Assembly (NCBI GenBank): GCA_029531795.1
Contig: JAPEIS010000016.1
Span: 930,001-994,000 of the forward strand
DNA: 64,000 nt
Direction: 5' to 3'
DNA from: Sclerotinia nivalis
Taxonomy: Eukaryota > Ascomycota > Leotiomycetes > Helotiales > Sclerotiniaceae
Of the stretch, positions 21,801 through 32,795 are shown piece after piece (position 1 is the stretch's first letter; every line of letters begins with the position of its first letter). The translations under genes and the position numbers were made by a program. Below the pieces are notes generated by a model that ran no database searches, had not been told where the DNA came from, and saw only the letters and a program-made list of their open reading frames with translations.

Positions 21801-23294
21801 CGTATGTTAATCTTCTTTTATTTTATTTTTTTCTTTTGGGAATTCAGCTAATATATAATAAAGAATATTAAAGGTTCTGAACTTTATACCTTTATATATG
21901 ATGCTAAACGATTCTTGCTATACAACCGAGTAGGTATTGAACAGGCGCCTCTTCAAATATATTGCTCAGCCCTTTTCTTTGCTCCTGAAGAGAACATTAT
22001 TCGAAAAACCTTTGAAAAATGTATTCCTAGTTGGATTTATAAAATATCAAGGGCACGATCGAATTGGAGTGCTGCCCTTCAAACGCTCGAGGGTCATTCG
22101 GGTTGGGTTTTTTCAGTTGCCTTTTCACCAGATGGTACAAAGGTAGCTTCGGGCTCTGACGATCACACAATCCGGCTCTGGGATGCGGCCACAGGCGAAT
22201 CGCTTCAAACGCTCGAGGGTCATTCGAGTTCGGTTTATTCAGTTACCTTCTCACCAGATGGTACAAAGGTAGCTTCGGGCTCTGGCGATCACACGATCCG
22301 GCTTTGGGATGTGGTCACGGGCGAATCGCTTCAAACGCTCGAGGGTCATTCGGGTTCGGTTTATTCAGTTGCCTTTTCACCAGATGGTACAAAGGTAGCT
22401 TCGGGCTCTGACGATCAAACAATCCGGCTCTGGGATGCGGCCACAGGCGAATCGCTTCAAACGCTCGAGGGTCATTCAGTTGCCTTCTCACCAGATGGTA
22501 CAAAGGTAGCTTTGGGCTCTGGCGATCACACGATCCGGCTCTGGGATGCGGCCACGAGCGAATCGCTTCAAACGCTCGAGGGTCATTCGGGTTCGGTTTT
22601 TTCAGTTGCCTTTTCACCAGATGGTACAAAGGTAGCTTCGGGCTCTGGCGATCACGCGATCCAGCTCTGGGATGCGGCCACAGACGAATCGCTTCAAACG
22701 CTCGAGGGTCATTCAGTTGCCTTCTCACCAGATGGTACAAAGGTAGCTTTGGGCTCTGGCGATCACACGATCCGGCTCTGGGATGCGGCCACGAGCGAAT
22801 CGCTTCAAACGCTCGAGGGTCATTCGGGTTCGGTTTTTTCAGTTGCCTTTTCACCAGATGGTACAAAGGTAGCTTCGGGCTCTGACGATCACACAATCCG
22901 GCTCTGGGATGCGGCCACAGGCGAATCGCTTCAAACGCTCGAGGGTCATTCGGATTCGGTTTTTTCAGTTACCTTCTCACCAGATGGTACAAAGGTAGCT
23001 TCGGGCTCTGGCGATCACACGATCCGGCTCTGGGATGCGGCCACAGGCGAATCGCTTCAAACGCTCGAGAGTCATTCGTATTTCAAGGCATCCTCAGTCT
23101 TTGAACAGTACTCTATATCAAACTATTGGATAGCTGAAAGGTCAAATAGAGAAGTGCGAAATATTCTTTGGCTGCCTTCAGACTATCGGCCCTCTTGTAT
23201 ATTTTTTTATAAGGGAATTATAGCTATGGGATTTTCCAACGGTAGCATTTTCTTTTTGAAATTTGAAAATGGAAACAAATTTCATATTATCTAA
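18847..23294 (+). CDS. NLR-type STAND protein: alpha/beta-hydrolase, amyloid-type motif, NACHT, WD40
   Basis: Seven exons keep phase: 18847-18920, 18995-19379, 19437-19487, 19542-19829, 19887-20057, 20110-21801, 21864-23294, about 1363 residues. The intron at 20058-20109 is GC-AG (AAG|GCAAGG); the last junction has alternatives. Domains: hydrolase with IIFIHGLRGHP, nucleophile elbow AHSLGG (Ser162) and LGTPHRG (about 188); a motif at about 359-384 (GNFTNASGLQFNAPNFN); NACHT with Walker A GDPGKGKT (446-453) and Walker B ILIIDALDEC; a helical arm ending YDAKRF...NRVGIEQAPLQIYCSAL; and eight WD40 repeats at about 959-1284. Family knowledge: WD40 repeats sense a ligand, NACHT oligomerises, and the motif can template a partner. 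The hydrolase gene just upstream is the obvious partner. Fusion of a hydrolase to the same protein could reflect a duplicated effector. Confidence 0.85.
20058..20109 (+). other. GC-AG intron before the motif/NACHT exon
   Basis: AAG|GCAAGG donor, TACTAAT branch-like site at about 20087 and ATTAG acceptor at 20109. Using it keeps the frame between the hydrolase-associated helices and the motif exon; the nearby GT (20063) would give a wrong frame. Confidence 0.6.
20206..20292 (+). other. Internal amyloid-type motif of the WD40 NLR
   Basis: Encodes GNFTNASGLQFNAPNFN followed by TGGGSINI, between the hydrolase part and NACHT. Closely resembles the hydrolase C-terminus at 18.1 kb. Confidence 0.65.
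22077..23054 (+). repeat. Eight tandem WD40 units, 126 or 111 bp
   Basis: Units start CTTCAAACGCTCGAG. Six encode 42 residues; two (units 4 and 6) lack five residues after GHS and encode 37. The pair 4+5 is almost identical to 6+7, so a 237-bp block was probably duplicated recently. A degenerate ninth unit follows. Confidence 0.9.
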
Positions 23295-25238
23295 GTAAAA
23301 ACCAGTTTCAGTATATCTATTAGTTACTACATTGTTTGTATCTTTAATATAATATCCTTTTATTTTTTCTCTCTTTAATAGAGAGGTTGCATCCGCAAAA
23401 TATTTTGAGCTCCGGAAAATCTCAGAATAAATAAACTCCGCGATCGGCGCTGAAAGAGTACCGACGATGCTCCATATAAATTCTTTTGAGCATAGCACCC
23501 AAAGACCTACCGTTTGCACTAATGTATTCGATGGCGGTCATCATCGTGCGGCTGATGCCCGCGCTTCTAGTTTCGCGGATCGTCTTTATAAGGACATCGA
23601 TAAAGTCAAGAATACATAATATAACTTCAATCTTATTTATATTATAGATATCATTTAGAGGAATAACTGGATCTCTAATACCTTTCCGACCACCTTATAC
23701 CAATGTGTTATTTTATCATACATAGCGTTGCGTTTCTAGGCCATTGCCCAACTCCTAGCCCTCGGAAGTCAGGAAGAACCCACAACTACCAGCGATAGTC
23801 GAGGATGGATACGATGAATACCGCATAGAGAAAAATATGGCCGAAGGCGAAGCTAAGGATGGGGGGAGGTCGCCTGAAGTCTTAGCAACACAAGCACGAA
23901 AGAAAGATCGGCCACGGAAGTCTTTAGATCCGCCTTTCCCTCCCCCCTTCTCTTTCCTTTTGGCGTCAAAACAGATAAAGAAGGAAGGTACGATTTCGTA
24001 GACCCAGAACCTGCCCAGAACCTCCCCCGGCGCCAAAACAAGTATGGGAGGGAAAGCCCCGCGCAAGGGACTCTGGAGCTCCCCCAGCGATGTCGATGCA
24101 AGCGCGGAGAATGGGTCGACCTATGGAAAACGTGGGTCTAGTAAATTCTAATGCTGCTTTGTTTTTGTTTACTTTAGGTTTCTTTGTCTTATAGTTCTTT
24201 ATTACAACCCTCTTGTTACTATTTGTTTGTTTGACGTTATTATTCATGATTGCTTTTCCCACAATAGAGATTGATATATTGCATTATAAAATTTCTCTAT
24301 TTTTTGTTCTATCTGATTGCAAAAAGGTATCGATATATAATATAAAGAAATAAAAACACTACATAAAATTCTTCGCCCTTCCTCAGTCCGCAGAGTCATC
24401 GTCTATACCCCTTTCAAAGCTCAGTCAAGTTCCCAGAAGCGAACATGCCACAGGCGATGCAGGACACAGGCATACGCTGTGGGCCATCTTGGTGGCTGCC
24501 CGTGCCCTGTTGTTCGACGTACTTGCAGTTGCCACAACAGTTGTCACAATGGTCGGGGGAGTAGCAACAAATCAAAAACGGTCCTATACAGCTGGCGTTG
24601 ATCAGCTCCACATATCGTGTGCAGAGACGGCTGGTGCGGGTGATATTCGTGGCCTGGATAATGATGGCTGCAGGATGGGATGATCAATGGGTGATTTTCA
24701 ACTTGAAGATGCGGTCCGCTGTAATGATACTAGGGAAGAACTCCGGATCAACAACGACGGCGGTATACGCATCCCTAAAATGACTCGACGATAGGAAAGG
24801 GTCCAGTGTATCGTCGATGACGAATACGAAGCATAGAACATTGTACTGAAAGAACAAGTTTGTATATATGCGACAAAGGCCATTTCATCCACGTTTCCCG
24901 ACAACATACCCAATGGACGGACTGGCGCAGCGACTCTCGGTGACTTTATATGAAACATAGGAACAAGGTTAAGGAGTGCAAAATAGTACTGGACAGGCAT
25001 TTATGATAAGATAAATCCGCCTAACTAACATTCTCTTCATACTCTATACAAGAGGTATGCCAACATGCATATTTTCCTTGTTTGTATTCAAACTAAAGAT
25101 CCTGGATCATTTTTCGTTATCCTATTATTATTTTAGATAGTAGTATATTGGAAAGAGTATATTGTATATTACTTCAACAAAGATTAAGGATATTATAATA
25201 TAAACCCCCGATGATCGGCGATCCTTGAGAGAGAATAG
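23295..25238. other. Region of possible gag-like relics
   Basis: No intact gene. Around 24720-24950, broken frames read like a retrotransposon gag zinc-knuckle region (LYICDKGHFI, then RQHTQWTDWRSDS), suggesting a decayed Gypsy gag. The GC-richer block 23750-24120 is also unlike the flanks but has no family I can name. Confidence 0.35.
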
Positions 25239-25246
25239 GTATAAAA
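25239..25246 (+). promoter_or_regulatory. TATA box of the 25334 gene
   Basis: GTATAAAAAGG about 95 bp before the start codon, followed by a pyrimidine-rich leader (TTCATCTTTCTTTTCG). Confidence 0.55.
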
Positions 25247-25333
25247 AGGTGATTTGCATCCAGTTCTGAGGTTGTTTATTCATCTTTCTTTTCGATCAAA
25301 ACATTTTCCATCTCAACTCACCAACTTATCATT

Positions 25334-26409
25334 ATGACTTCAACATCTTCCATCGTTATGACTTCAATAGATCAACCTTTGGAGCTCAAAGACAACAACA
25401 ATAATGTAGCCGACTCCTGGCAATCTGACAACGAGTTCTCAGACAACTTTGATTTTGACAAGTACTATGCGGATGCAAGTATGGATATATCATATGAGGA
25501 ATTTTGTTCTCAAATCGACTCCTTTGACGAAGAGGATATCCAATCAGTGAAAGAAGCATCGCCAAACCTTGCTCAGCCTTCTACATCTGGCGTACTTGAT
25601 TCAATCATGAAAGTACCTTAGGACTTATCGGTAGAAACCCCTTCAAAACTCTCTATTCCGACATTCCCAATAGCTATTGGGATTGTCAACAATGAGGGTG
25701 TTTGTGAATCTGAGTTTCTCCCCAATCTTTTGGAGACTTCGATCTCGGGGATGTTGGATGGGACTGCCTGCGAGTCAGTGCCTCTTTCGAAGGATTCAGA
25801 AACATCAGAAGTGGTTGACGACGATGCTCTCGGATCCAAACCTTCCGAGGTAGAGATAGAGCAGTCGATTATCCATGTGCAGCATCCATTAGACCTTGTT
25901 GTCATCGATTTAACCGAGTCGAGTGGCGAGGAATCAGCACCATCAGTGACTCTTCGCAAGGTGCAAAAGGATCAAAACCTGCCATCCTCCAGTAAGTCTT
26001 CGAGTTTTATCTTAACCTTGCTAATCTAACATATAGTAGAAAGCTCGATTACATCAAGTAAGAAGCGTAAGCATTCTGAAGCATCTAATTCAATTTCCAG
26101 TAAATCCTTTCTAGTTGCTCTTTGTAATTTCTTACTTACCTATAACAAACAGCATCTGAAAGCCAAGATAATATATCACCGACTGGTCGACGTACAAGAC
26201 CAAAAACGTCATTCCGCAAACACCTCAGCGATGAGAATATATTCATGAGTTCTTTGGTAGAGGATATTGAAGAGTTGCTTGAGGAGAATAAGCAAGAAAT
26301 GGCGTTGGTGGAAAAGAAGAGGGTACGATTGATTGCGTTGAAGAAGAAATTTCTAGCTTGGGGTGCTCATAATCAGAAGGTGACGAGAGAATGGGAAGGA
26401 ATTGTGTAG
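25334..26409 (+). pseudogene. Three-exon acidic protein of unknown function with one in-frame stop
   Basis: Exons 25334-25991, 26037-26099 and 26153-26409 keep phase through two short introns (GTAAGT..ATATAG, GTAAAT..AACAG), giving 325 codons. Codon 96 is TAG (25619-25621) but the same frame stays coding-like to the splice site, so the stop looks recent. The protein is Ser/Asp/Glu-rich, has LVVIDLTES (a SUMO-interacting-motif-like block) near residues 191-199, a basic KKRKH stretch after the first splice (nuclear-localisation-like) and a predicted coiled coil near the end (LLEENKQEMALVEKKRVRL). A clear TATA box lies upstream. No family recognised; nuclear role is a guess. Confidence 0.6.
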
Positions 26410-26825
26410 TTGATATTAGGATAAGAATTTTTTTTGTATTTAGCCCCAAGTTCAAGTTAATGTGAATAAAGACGATTAGGTTCATTTATAAGTATATAAT
26501 ACAGCAGAAGAAAATGACGAGTATACATATTCAGACAATTAGTTAGAATGGAGTTGAAGGAACTTGCGATTGGCATTATTTAGCTGCGGCTTGCTATATC
26601 ATCCCTTGCAGTCATTGGCTCTACATGATCTATGCCCACATTCCTTGGGGGATAGAATTTTTTATTTTTTTATTTTTTTTTACAATCGAGAATGTTTTAA
26701 AAACATCAGATCAATGGACTTGGTTATAAAGGGAAGGGGAGAGAGAGAATAGAGTGATGAGGAAAGAGAGTATGAGAAAGTGCTGTCTAAGGTATTTTAG
26801 AGGTCATACGAGAAGAGGAGGCCTT
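26410..26825. other. Spacer / 3' region of LINE D
   Basis: AT-rich, includes homopolymer T/A near 26658-26680. Probably contains the 3' untranslated end of the minus-strand LINE D, but no tail or target duplication was found. Confidence 0.35.
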
Positions 26826-27800
26826 CTACAGAGAGATTTCCTCAAAGTAATTAGTGTCATCTAGCCATTTGACCCATGCTTGTGCACCTTCTGCTGTACC
26901 CAATACACGATCAATCATGGTTTGAACCCCAGATTTCTTGAAGTTATCGAATGCTTTGCTTATACTCTTGGCTTTGAGGCAGAGAAACGGGTGGATCTGG
27001 GTTTTAGGTTTGCCACAACTGCAAGCCTCTATGATTGAGCCTTCTATAATAGTTCGCAAAATCTCTATGACCGGATCTTGCCGTATACAGCTTGCCAAGA
27101 GCTTTTCGAGGTAAGAGGAGTTCGGGGGGTGATTTGGCGATTCCAATCCGTAAATTAGAGTAGGAGTCAGGGATGTTCTTTGCCCAGAAGAGCTGATGTT
27201 GCTTTAAAGAGGATTCCTTGCACTTCCTTCTGATGTTGGCGTAAAAGGAGTCTATTGGAGATGCTGGTGTAACCTCCACTGCCTTCTTTGCCAGTTGATC
27301 TGCTCTTTCGTTTTTTGGGATATTAATGTGCCCTGGGCACCACCATACTTCGACCCCCTGGTCTTTCATCTATGGCTTTCGTGCTCTCTAGCTCCAGTCC
27401 TAAACTACTTTGTAATAGTCCTTGAAGATGTGTTCGCTGAAACCAGATTCGGGTTGTATAAATCGGCAAGCAACTGATGCGTTGTCCAGGCAGATGATGA
27501 TCCGTGATGCATATACAGTGGAAGATGATTCGGATACAGCTTTAAGCCCATAAATAGCCCCATAGGCTTCTGCATCGCAAACCTCTTGATTGTCACCTAA
27601 AGGGAGGGAGCCGTTTAGGATTTCACGATTGCCTTGATAGGCGCACCAACCAGCGCCTGCCAACCGTTTTCCTTCCTTAGTTAGTTGTGACACATCTGAG
27701 AAAACAACTATATCGGCAATCGACACAGTATCTAATCTGGCCTTAAAGTTTATTGCGGCTCTTTCCTTATCTACATCCAGGCTATATCCTACTTTCGTCT
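26826..27800 (-). mobile_element. LINE D: 5'-truncated 3' end (RNase H and finger)
   Basis: On the minus strand the order is AINFKARLD..IVVFSDVSQL (RNase H start; family FSDGSQL), GAGWCAYQGN, DAEAYGAIYGLKA and LDNASVACR (27.8-27.4 kb), then WWCPGHINIPKNERADQLAK (27.35 kb) and a C-terminal finger ACSCGKPKTQIHPFLC (about 26.98 kb). Frames are broken between blocks and the RT is missing. It is a different family from LINEs A-C. Confidence 0.75.
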
Positions 27801-28760
27801 AGGAGGAGGTTGATCGGATAATAATAAATAATATAATAATAATACTATAATATTATTTATTATAATAGTGGAAGACTTAGTCGTATTTAGCTTAGGAGTG
27901 ATCGAATATATGAACAATAGAATATTGAAGTCAGAATTATATATATATTGAATATTGAATTTTTATCTGCTTATTTTTTTCGAAGAATTCTTTGAAGAAG
28001 ATCTTCGTATTTATAGATTTTAATGAGATTCTACACTATTCTATGATTATAAATAAGATCGATTTAAATCGAATCTTATAGAATCATTTTATATAATAAA
28101 AGGAAATAATAACCAATAGTATTCAATCTGAGAATAAGAAAATTCTATATGCTTCCATTTCATTCTATTCCATTATAAATCATTCTGATATGATATATGA
28201 TCGAAATTTTATATAATAATAAAATTTAATAATATGAAATCATATTATTAATATATCACGTGATCATATAACTATTGGTTCGGTAAATATTATTAAGTGA
28301 TTTAATAACTTATTAGGAATTCTCACAATAATATTCTTAGTTTTGATGATCCCTTTTGTGACGATGGTCTTAATTCAAGGCATAATAGAATGAATCAATT
28401 AATCTATACTAGAGAATAACAAACTGTCGTACAAAAGATAATGAAGTTGAGCCTTTTATGGTCTCCTCGAAGGGGACTAAAACCTAAGCGAATACAGGGT
28501 GAAATAAATGATCCTTTCGGAAGGGATCAAAGAACAAAATAAAGAATGGCCTAGGGCATTAATACAGGATCGTCACAGCTGTCCCCGTGATATTTATAAG
28601 TTCTTTGTTTATTTTTTTCAGATTCCTTTTATTTATTAATTTATTTCATCTATCAAACTTGATATCGAGAATTCCTACTTTGATCTTTCAAAATTGATTC
28701 AAAAGCCGCATTTAACGATACGAAAAACGAGCTAGAGTATATGTTCTTGGTGTTACTTGT
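27801..28760. other. Very AT-rich non-coding block
   Basis: Dense TAATA/ATTAT runs (about 27820-28330) and no genes; typical of RIP-depleted DNA. Confidence 0.6.
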
Positions 28761-28917
28761 TATGGTGTAACAATTGACCCGTTTACGAGAAGCTTGGGCC
28801 GCGTGCAAAAGCGATCGAACTTCTTCGAATTAGTATGTGATTTCGACCCCCCCAGATCAAGAAGTGATCTGCAACCAATAAGAATTATGTGAAACGCGAT
28901 CGAATTGATCGATCGGC

Positions 28918-28947
28918 AAACGATCGTGCGGTAAACGATCGTGCGGT
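28918..28947 (+). repeat. Perfect tandem 15-bp repeat AAACGATCGTGCGGT x2
   Basis: Two adjacent identical 15-mers, each with the palindrome CGATCG, about 0.6 kb upstream of the three-exon gene at 29541. Could be a protein-binding site or chance. Confidence 0.6.
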
Positions 28948-29540
28948 ACGGCTCAGTGTAGATAGGCTTTTACGGTGGCAAATATATTGTACTACTTGTT
29001 GTCACGGTTCTGGCATAGAACCATGTGATCCATCAATCACGTGTCTACAATTAATGTATATATACCATTGCTCCTTACGAGCCGTAGTTCTCTCTTTAGT
29101 TGTAGATTCTAAGGAACATAATTGACCCTGTTTATTCAGCTCTTATACGGCTCTTGTGCGTCACACTCGTAAACTTGGTATTATCCTTGTAGCCGTTTGT
29201 ATGAGCGCATTGTGATTGATATCAAAAGAAAGAATATCTCCTGATCGCAGGTTGCTACGAAAGTAGGCTTGAGAATCATGAATTTTGACAAATGAAAAGG
29301 AGCTCTCTTGAGCGGGAGAGCGCAGGAATTATGTAATTCTGCGGCGTAGTCGTCGCGGATGCCTATTGTTGTTAGGCTACAATGTGTGAAATGTGATATC
29401 GGAGTGAGAATGATAATTCCGACGAGAGGTATAATAAGAATTGTTTTCGCGCTCTTTTGATTTCATTTCTCGTCTTCTTTGTGAATAATTCCATATGCCC
29501 TTATCCTACAGCTTTACAGGATTTTGTTGAGTTTTTGAAC

Positions 29541-31001
29541 ATGCCTAAGACCAAGCACGCCAAGATCAAACGGAGGGAAAAAAGGAAAGAAAGGAAGGAA
29601 CAAGAGGAGAAGGAGTGGAAGGAACAAGAAGAAAAGGAGCGTAAGGAGCAAAAGAGGAGAGAGCGAAAGAAGGCGGAAAAGTCGATGAAGAAATCGAAGA
29701 GCGTTGGAGTTTTTGATACCACTGCAGATAAGTCGGAACCTGGTGCTGAAGAGGAATCCAAGGACGAGCATAAGCAGGGTTCCGAGCGTCCTTCCGAAAA
29801 GCAGTCCGAGCAGCTTCCTTTGCGACTGGCTCAATCTCCCCATAGCGATCATAGTGACGAGCAGAGCGATCACTCTGGTTCTTTGGGTGATGAGTCTGAT
29901 TCGAGCGGCCTTCCCCCTCCTTCCGAATCTGCGAAACGTCGTGGATTATTCAAGAAAGTGGTTTCTTCGGATGTCGATACTCCTTTTGCGCGTAGTGATC
30001 ATGTTGAAAACTTTATGCGTGGTCAAGAGCATCGATCTTCTATTGAGTCAAAAACTCCGCGTACTAAGAGCACTGTGCGTTCGGAGTTGGATTCTCGGGA
30101 GGTACGTAGTAATCATATGATTCGCTCGGGGATATTACTAATCTTGGTTTTCTATAGAAGAAGCACATGGCTTCGTCGGGAGAGGAAGGGCCTAGTCGAA
30201 AACGACCGAGGTATTTTGAGGAAGGTTCGGATGCGGAATATATGCCTGATGAAGTTCTCGAATCGATAGTTAGGCAGGTTAATCGTTCGGATGATTCGGA
30301 AGAGGAAAGGATAGAGAGGAAAGCGTCCTCTGTAAAGCGGAGACTTCGGGGTGAGCGCGGGGAGAGGAATGCGCATCCATGCGTTGGATGCATGAAGTCG
30401 TTGATCGCCGGGAAACATGGTTATCACGGTATTTGTTACTCCGATGCCTCGTACCCAAACAGCGCTCGCTGCTGGAATTGTGGTACTCACACTTGCGCTG
30501 CTCTCCCAGAGTTCCTTTATCCTCTGGCGGACTACTACATTGCCGCTCATCGACAGAATTCGGAAGTAAGTTGATCTCACCCCCCACAATGATCATACCC
30601 TCCACAGCGTATACTGATCTTTGTGCTCATAGAAATTGTCGAGTTATCGTACGGCGATGAAGGTGATGCTGGAGGTGGAAGCGAAGAGAGATGTTGTTCC
30701 GTCCCCCCCGCTTCGTATGAAGAGGGAACTTGGTTCTTCTCCTTCGCGTGGTGTAAAGAGAGAGGTTTCTCCTTCCCCCCGTCGCCATCGTTCTCACACG
30801 ATGAGCGAGCGTAAGGAGCGCAAGGTGATAGTGATCGCCTCGAGCGGAAGTGAGGGTGAGGAGGAGAAGAGGGATGAGAGGTCCGATTCGGTTTTGGAGG
30901 CCTTAACAGGGGCGGAGAAGACTGAATATCGGCTTCTTCAATTGAAAAGGAAAGCTCAATTGAAGAAGGAAAAAGTGAAGGTGGAAAAGGGTCGGCATTA
31001 A
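29541..31001 (+). CDS. Three-exon charged protein with central Cys/His block, function unknown
   Basis: Exons 29541-30101, about 30159-30567 and 30632-31001 keep phase 0 at both junctions (GTACGT..TTACTAAT..TATAG; GTAAGT..CATAG) and have no stops. I chose MPKTKHAK at 29541; in-frame Met upstream at 29457 is possible. The N-terminus is a Lys/Glu-rich helix (KERKEQEEKERKEQ), then a Ser/Asp-rich region. Exon 2 contains CVGCMKSLIAGKHGYHGICY followed by CWNCGTHTCAALP, a compact Cys/His-rich, zinc-finger-like domain. Exon 3 is again charged and ends in a Lys-rich coiled coil. No known family; the Cys block and charge suggest nucleic-acid binding. It faces the end of the minus-strand Copia, 130 bp away, so a link with a mobile element is possible. 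Confidence 0.65.
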
Positions 31002-31129
31002 GCTGCTCTTTTGTTTCTTGACAGATTCTGAGCGGAGGGAGTAGTGTGATCGGAGCGCGTCGTAGAAAAGTACACTGGGAGCGCGTTGTTCCGCCAAAGG
31101 GAAGAATTACGAGCTCCAGATCGCTATCC

Positions 31130-32202
31130 CGCTACTCAATCTCTATAATCTTATCGCTCACATCTTGTAAATTAAGGAGGGATCGGAAGTGTTCGAATTT
31201 TTGTTGTGTAAGGTTCTTGGTAAGCCCGTCAGCGGTCATATCGTCGGTTGGTAAATAGGTGACGTAGAAGCTTCCTTTGGAATACTCCTATTGTAGCCAT
31301 ATGTTTTGAATATCGACGTATCTTAATTTCGTAGTGATCCGCTCGTTCTCACCGATCACCAAACGGATAGCTTGCTGGTTATCACAGAATATAGTGATTG
31401 GTTCTTTCACTGCAAGATCGATTTCCTTCAAAAAACGCAAAGTTGCTATGGTTTCTTTTGATGTACGCTCGACACCGAGTAGTTCGGCTTTTGTGGTCAA
31501 AGTAGTCACGATGTCCTGTTTAGATGCTTTCCACACAACTAAACCACCGAAAAGGGATATAACGTACCCTTGGGATGATCGCCTGGTATCCGGATCATCC
31601 GCGAATGAAGTGTCTGAGAAGACGAGGAGTTGTGGAATCTGATCACCGCTATACTCTATTGTTAGAAATCGTGTATTCCATAAATATTGTAAGCAGTGAT
31701 CAACAGCCTTAATATAGTCGCTCGAAGGGTTGGTCAAGTAGTGGCTCAATTGCGAGGCAGCGAATGATATGTCTGCTCTAATGGTGATCGCAGTGTAGAA
31801 TACTGATCCTACTTTCTCCTGATACATTTTAACAATATATATAGGAGCTTGACCTGTGTTTTTCCGAAATTCTATAATGGGTAGTAATGTGCTCGCTGTA
31901 CCATTTGTTGCCTTAAACTTCTTGGTAATCTTCTCAATGTAGGTGTCATGGGCTAGCCACAGCTTTTTCTTGGGGCGATCACGGATTATACGAATATCTA
32001 GGAACCACTTGGTATCTCCTAGATCTCGTAATTCATATGCAGCTTTAATGTTTTTTGTAATCTTGATGGCAGCCTGCTCATGCTTCTTGTGGTATATCAC
32101 TTGAACATCGTCTACAAAGAACATGATTATGACGGTATGCTCTAGGTTTATGTATAAACACGGTTCTTCCTTGCATTGTTCCAATCCTGATTTCTCGAGT
32201 GT
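31130..32202 (-). pseudogene. Copia RT 3' part and RNase H
   Basis: Reads TLEKSGLEQCKEEPCLYI, then the RT catalytic IMFFVDDVQVIY (32.1 kb), and RNase H blocks including LVFSDTSFADD, the ADISFAASQLSHY connection and EPITIFCDNQQAIRL. A TAG at 31288-31290 interrupts, but the same frame continues YVTYLPTDDMTADGLTKNLT, the typical Copia C-terminus, to a stop near 31130. The upstream half of RT lies beyond the inserted LTR. Confidence 0.85.
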
Positions 32203-32207
32203 CTATA

Positions 32208-32795
32208 TGTGTTGGTAATCACGTGTCATTAAGGCACGTGCACCTCACTTAAGCGAAGGCTTCTATATGAGGCCGTCGCATCTCAGAGTTCCTTCAAACT
32301 CTATGCGCAATATAACCTTTTAAATCATAAGGGGTCAATTGCGTAGCAAACCAAGCGCCCTCACGGGAATACCTTTTGTGAATACCTTCAATACGATCAT
32401 AAACGTTTCTGATCGGATACGACAATTTCGGTAGTCGTACCGACAATATGAAATCCCTAAACTATATGTTACGTCGGTCACCAGTGATCACCGCAACATG
32501 TGACTAATTCAGACAACGTGACTCATAGCCACGTGAAGGATCGCTGAGGATCGCTAGCGGTCCAGGACAGCTCGGCGATCCTAGCGATCCACGGATTACG
32601 AAGGTCTATATAGTCAGGATAGGTTTCCTTATTGTAGAACTTCGTGCTCAAGATCAATCATTTAGTATACTCTACTATTAGTTACGAATTGCAAATATTG
32701 TTACAGTTACTTGAGTCCCTGCTTGACGCCTAGTTATAAACCATCTCGAGAGCCTAGAACGCTTCCACGTGATCTAGAAGGCAAACCTCGTAACA
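32208..32795 (+). mobile_element. Solo LTR 2 inserted in the Copia RT, target duplication CTATA
   Basis: Starts TGTGTTGGTAATC and ends CCTCGTAACA. CTATA lies directly before (32203-32207) and after (32796-32800). The core TATATAGTCAGGATAG near 32610 and CTTCGTGCTCAA near 32640 match solo LTRs 1 and 3. Removing it and one CTATA brings RT blocks LCSLRDSS and TLEKSGLEQ together, with a stop in place of the family Trp and a few residues missing. Confidence 0.88.

Noticed and set aside
22315..22896. 193-residue minus-strand frame with repeated LYHLVKRQL units
   Set aside because: It is the antisense shadow of the WD40 repeats, which have the better supported protein.
29514..29873. Leu-rich minus-strand frame of 119 residues
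   Set aside because: Antisense of the Lys/Glu-rich N-terminus of the plus-strand gene; the Leu richness is a by-product.
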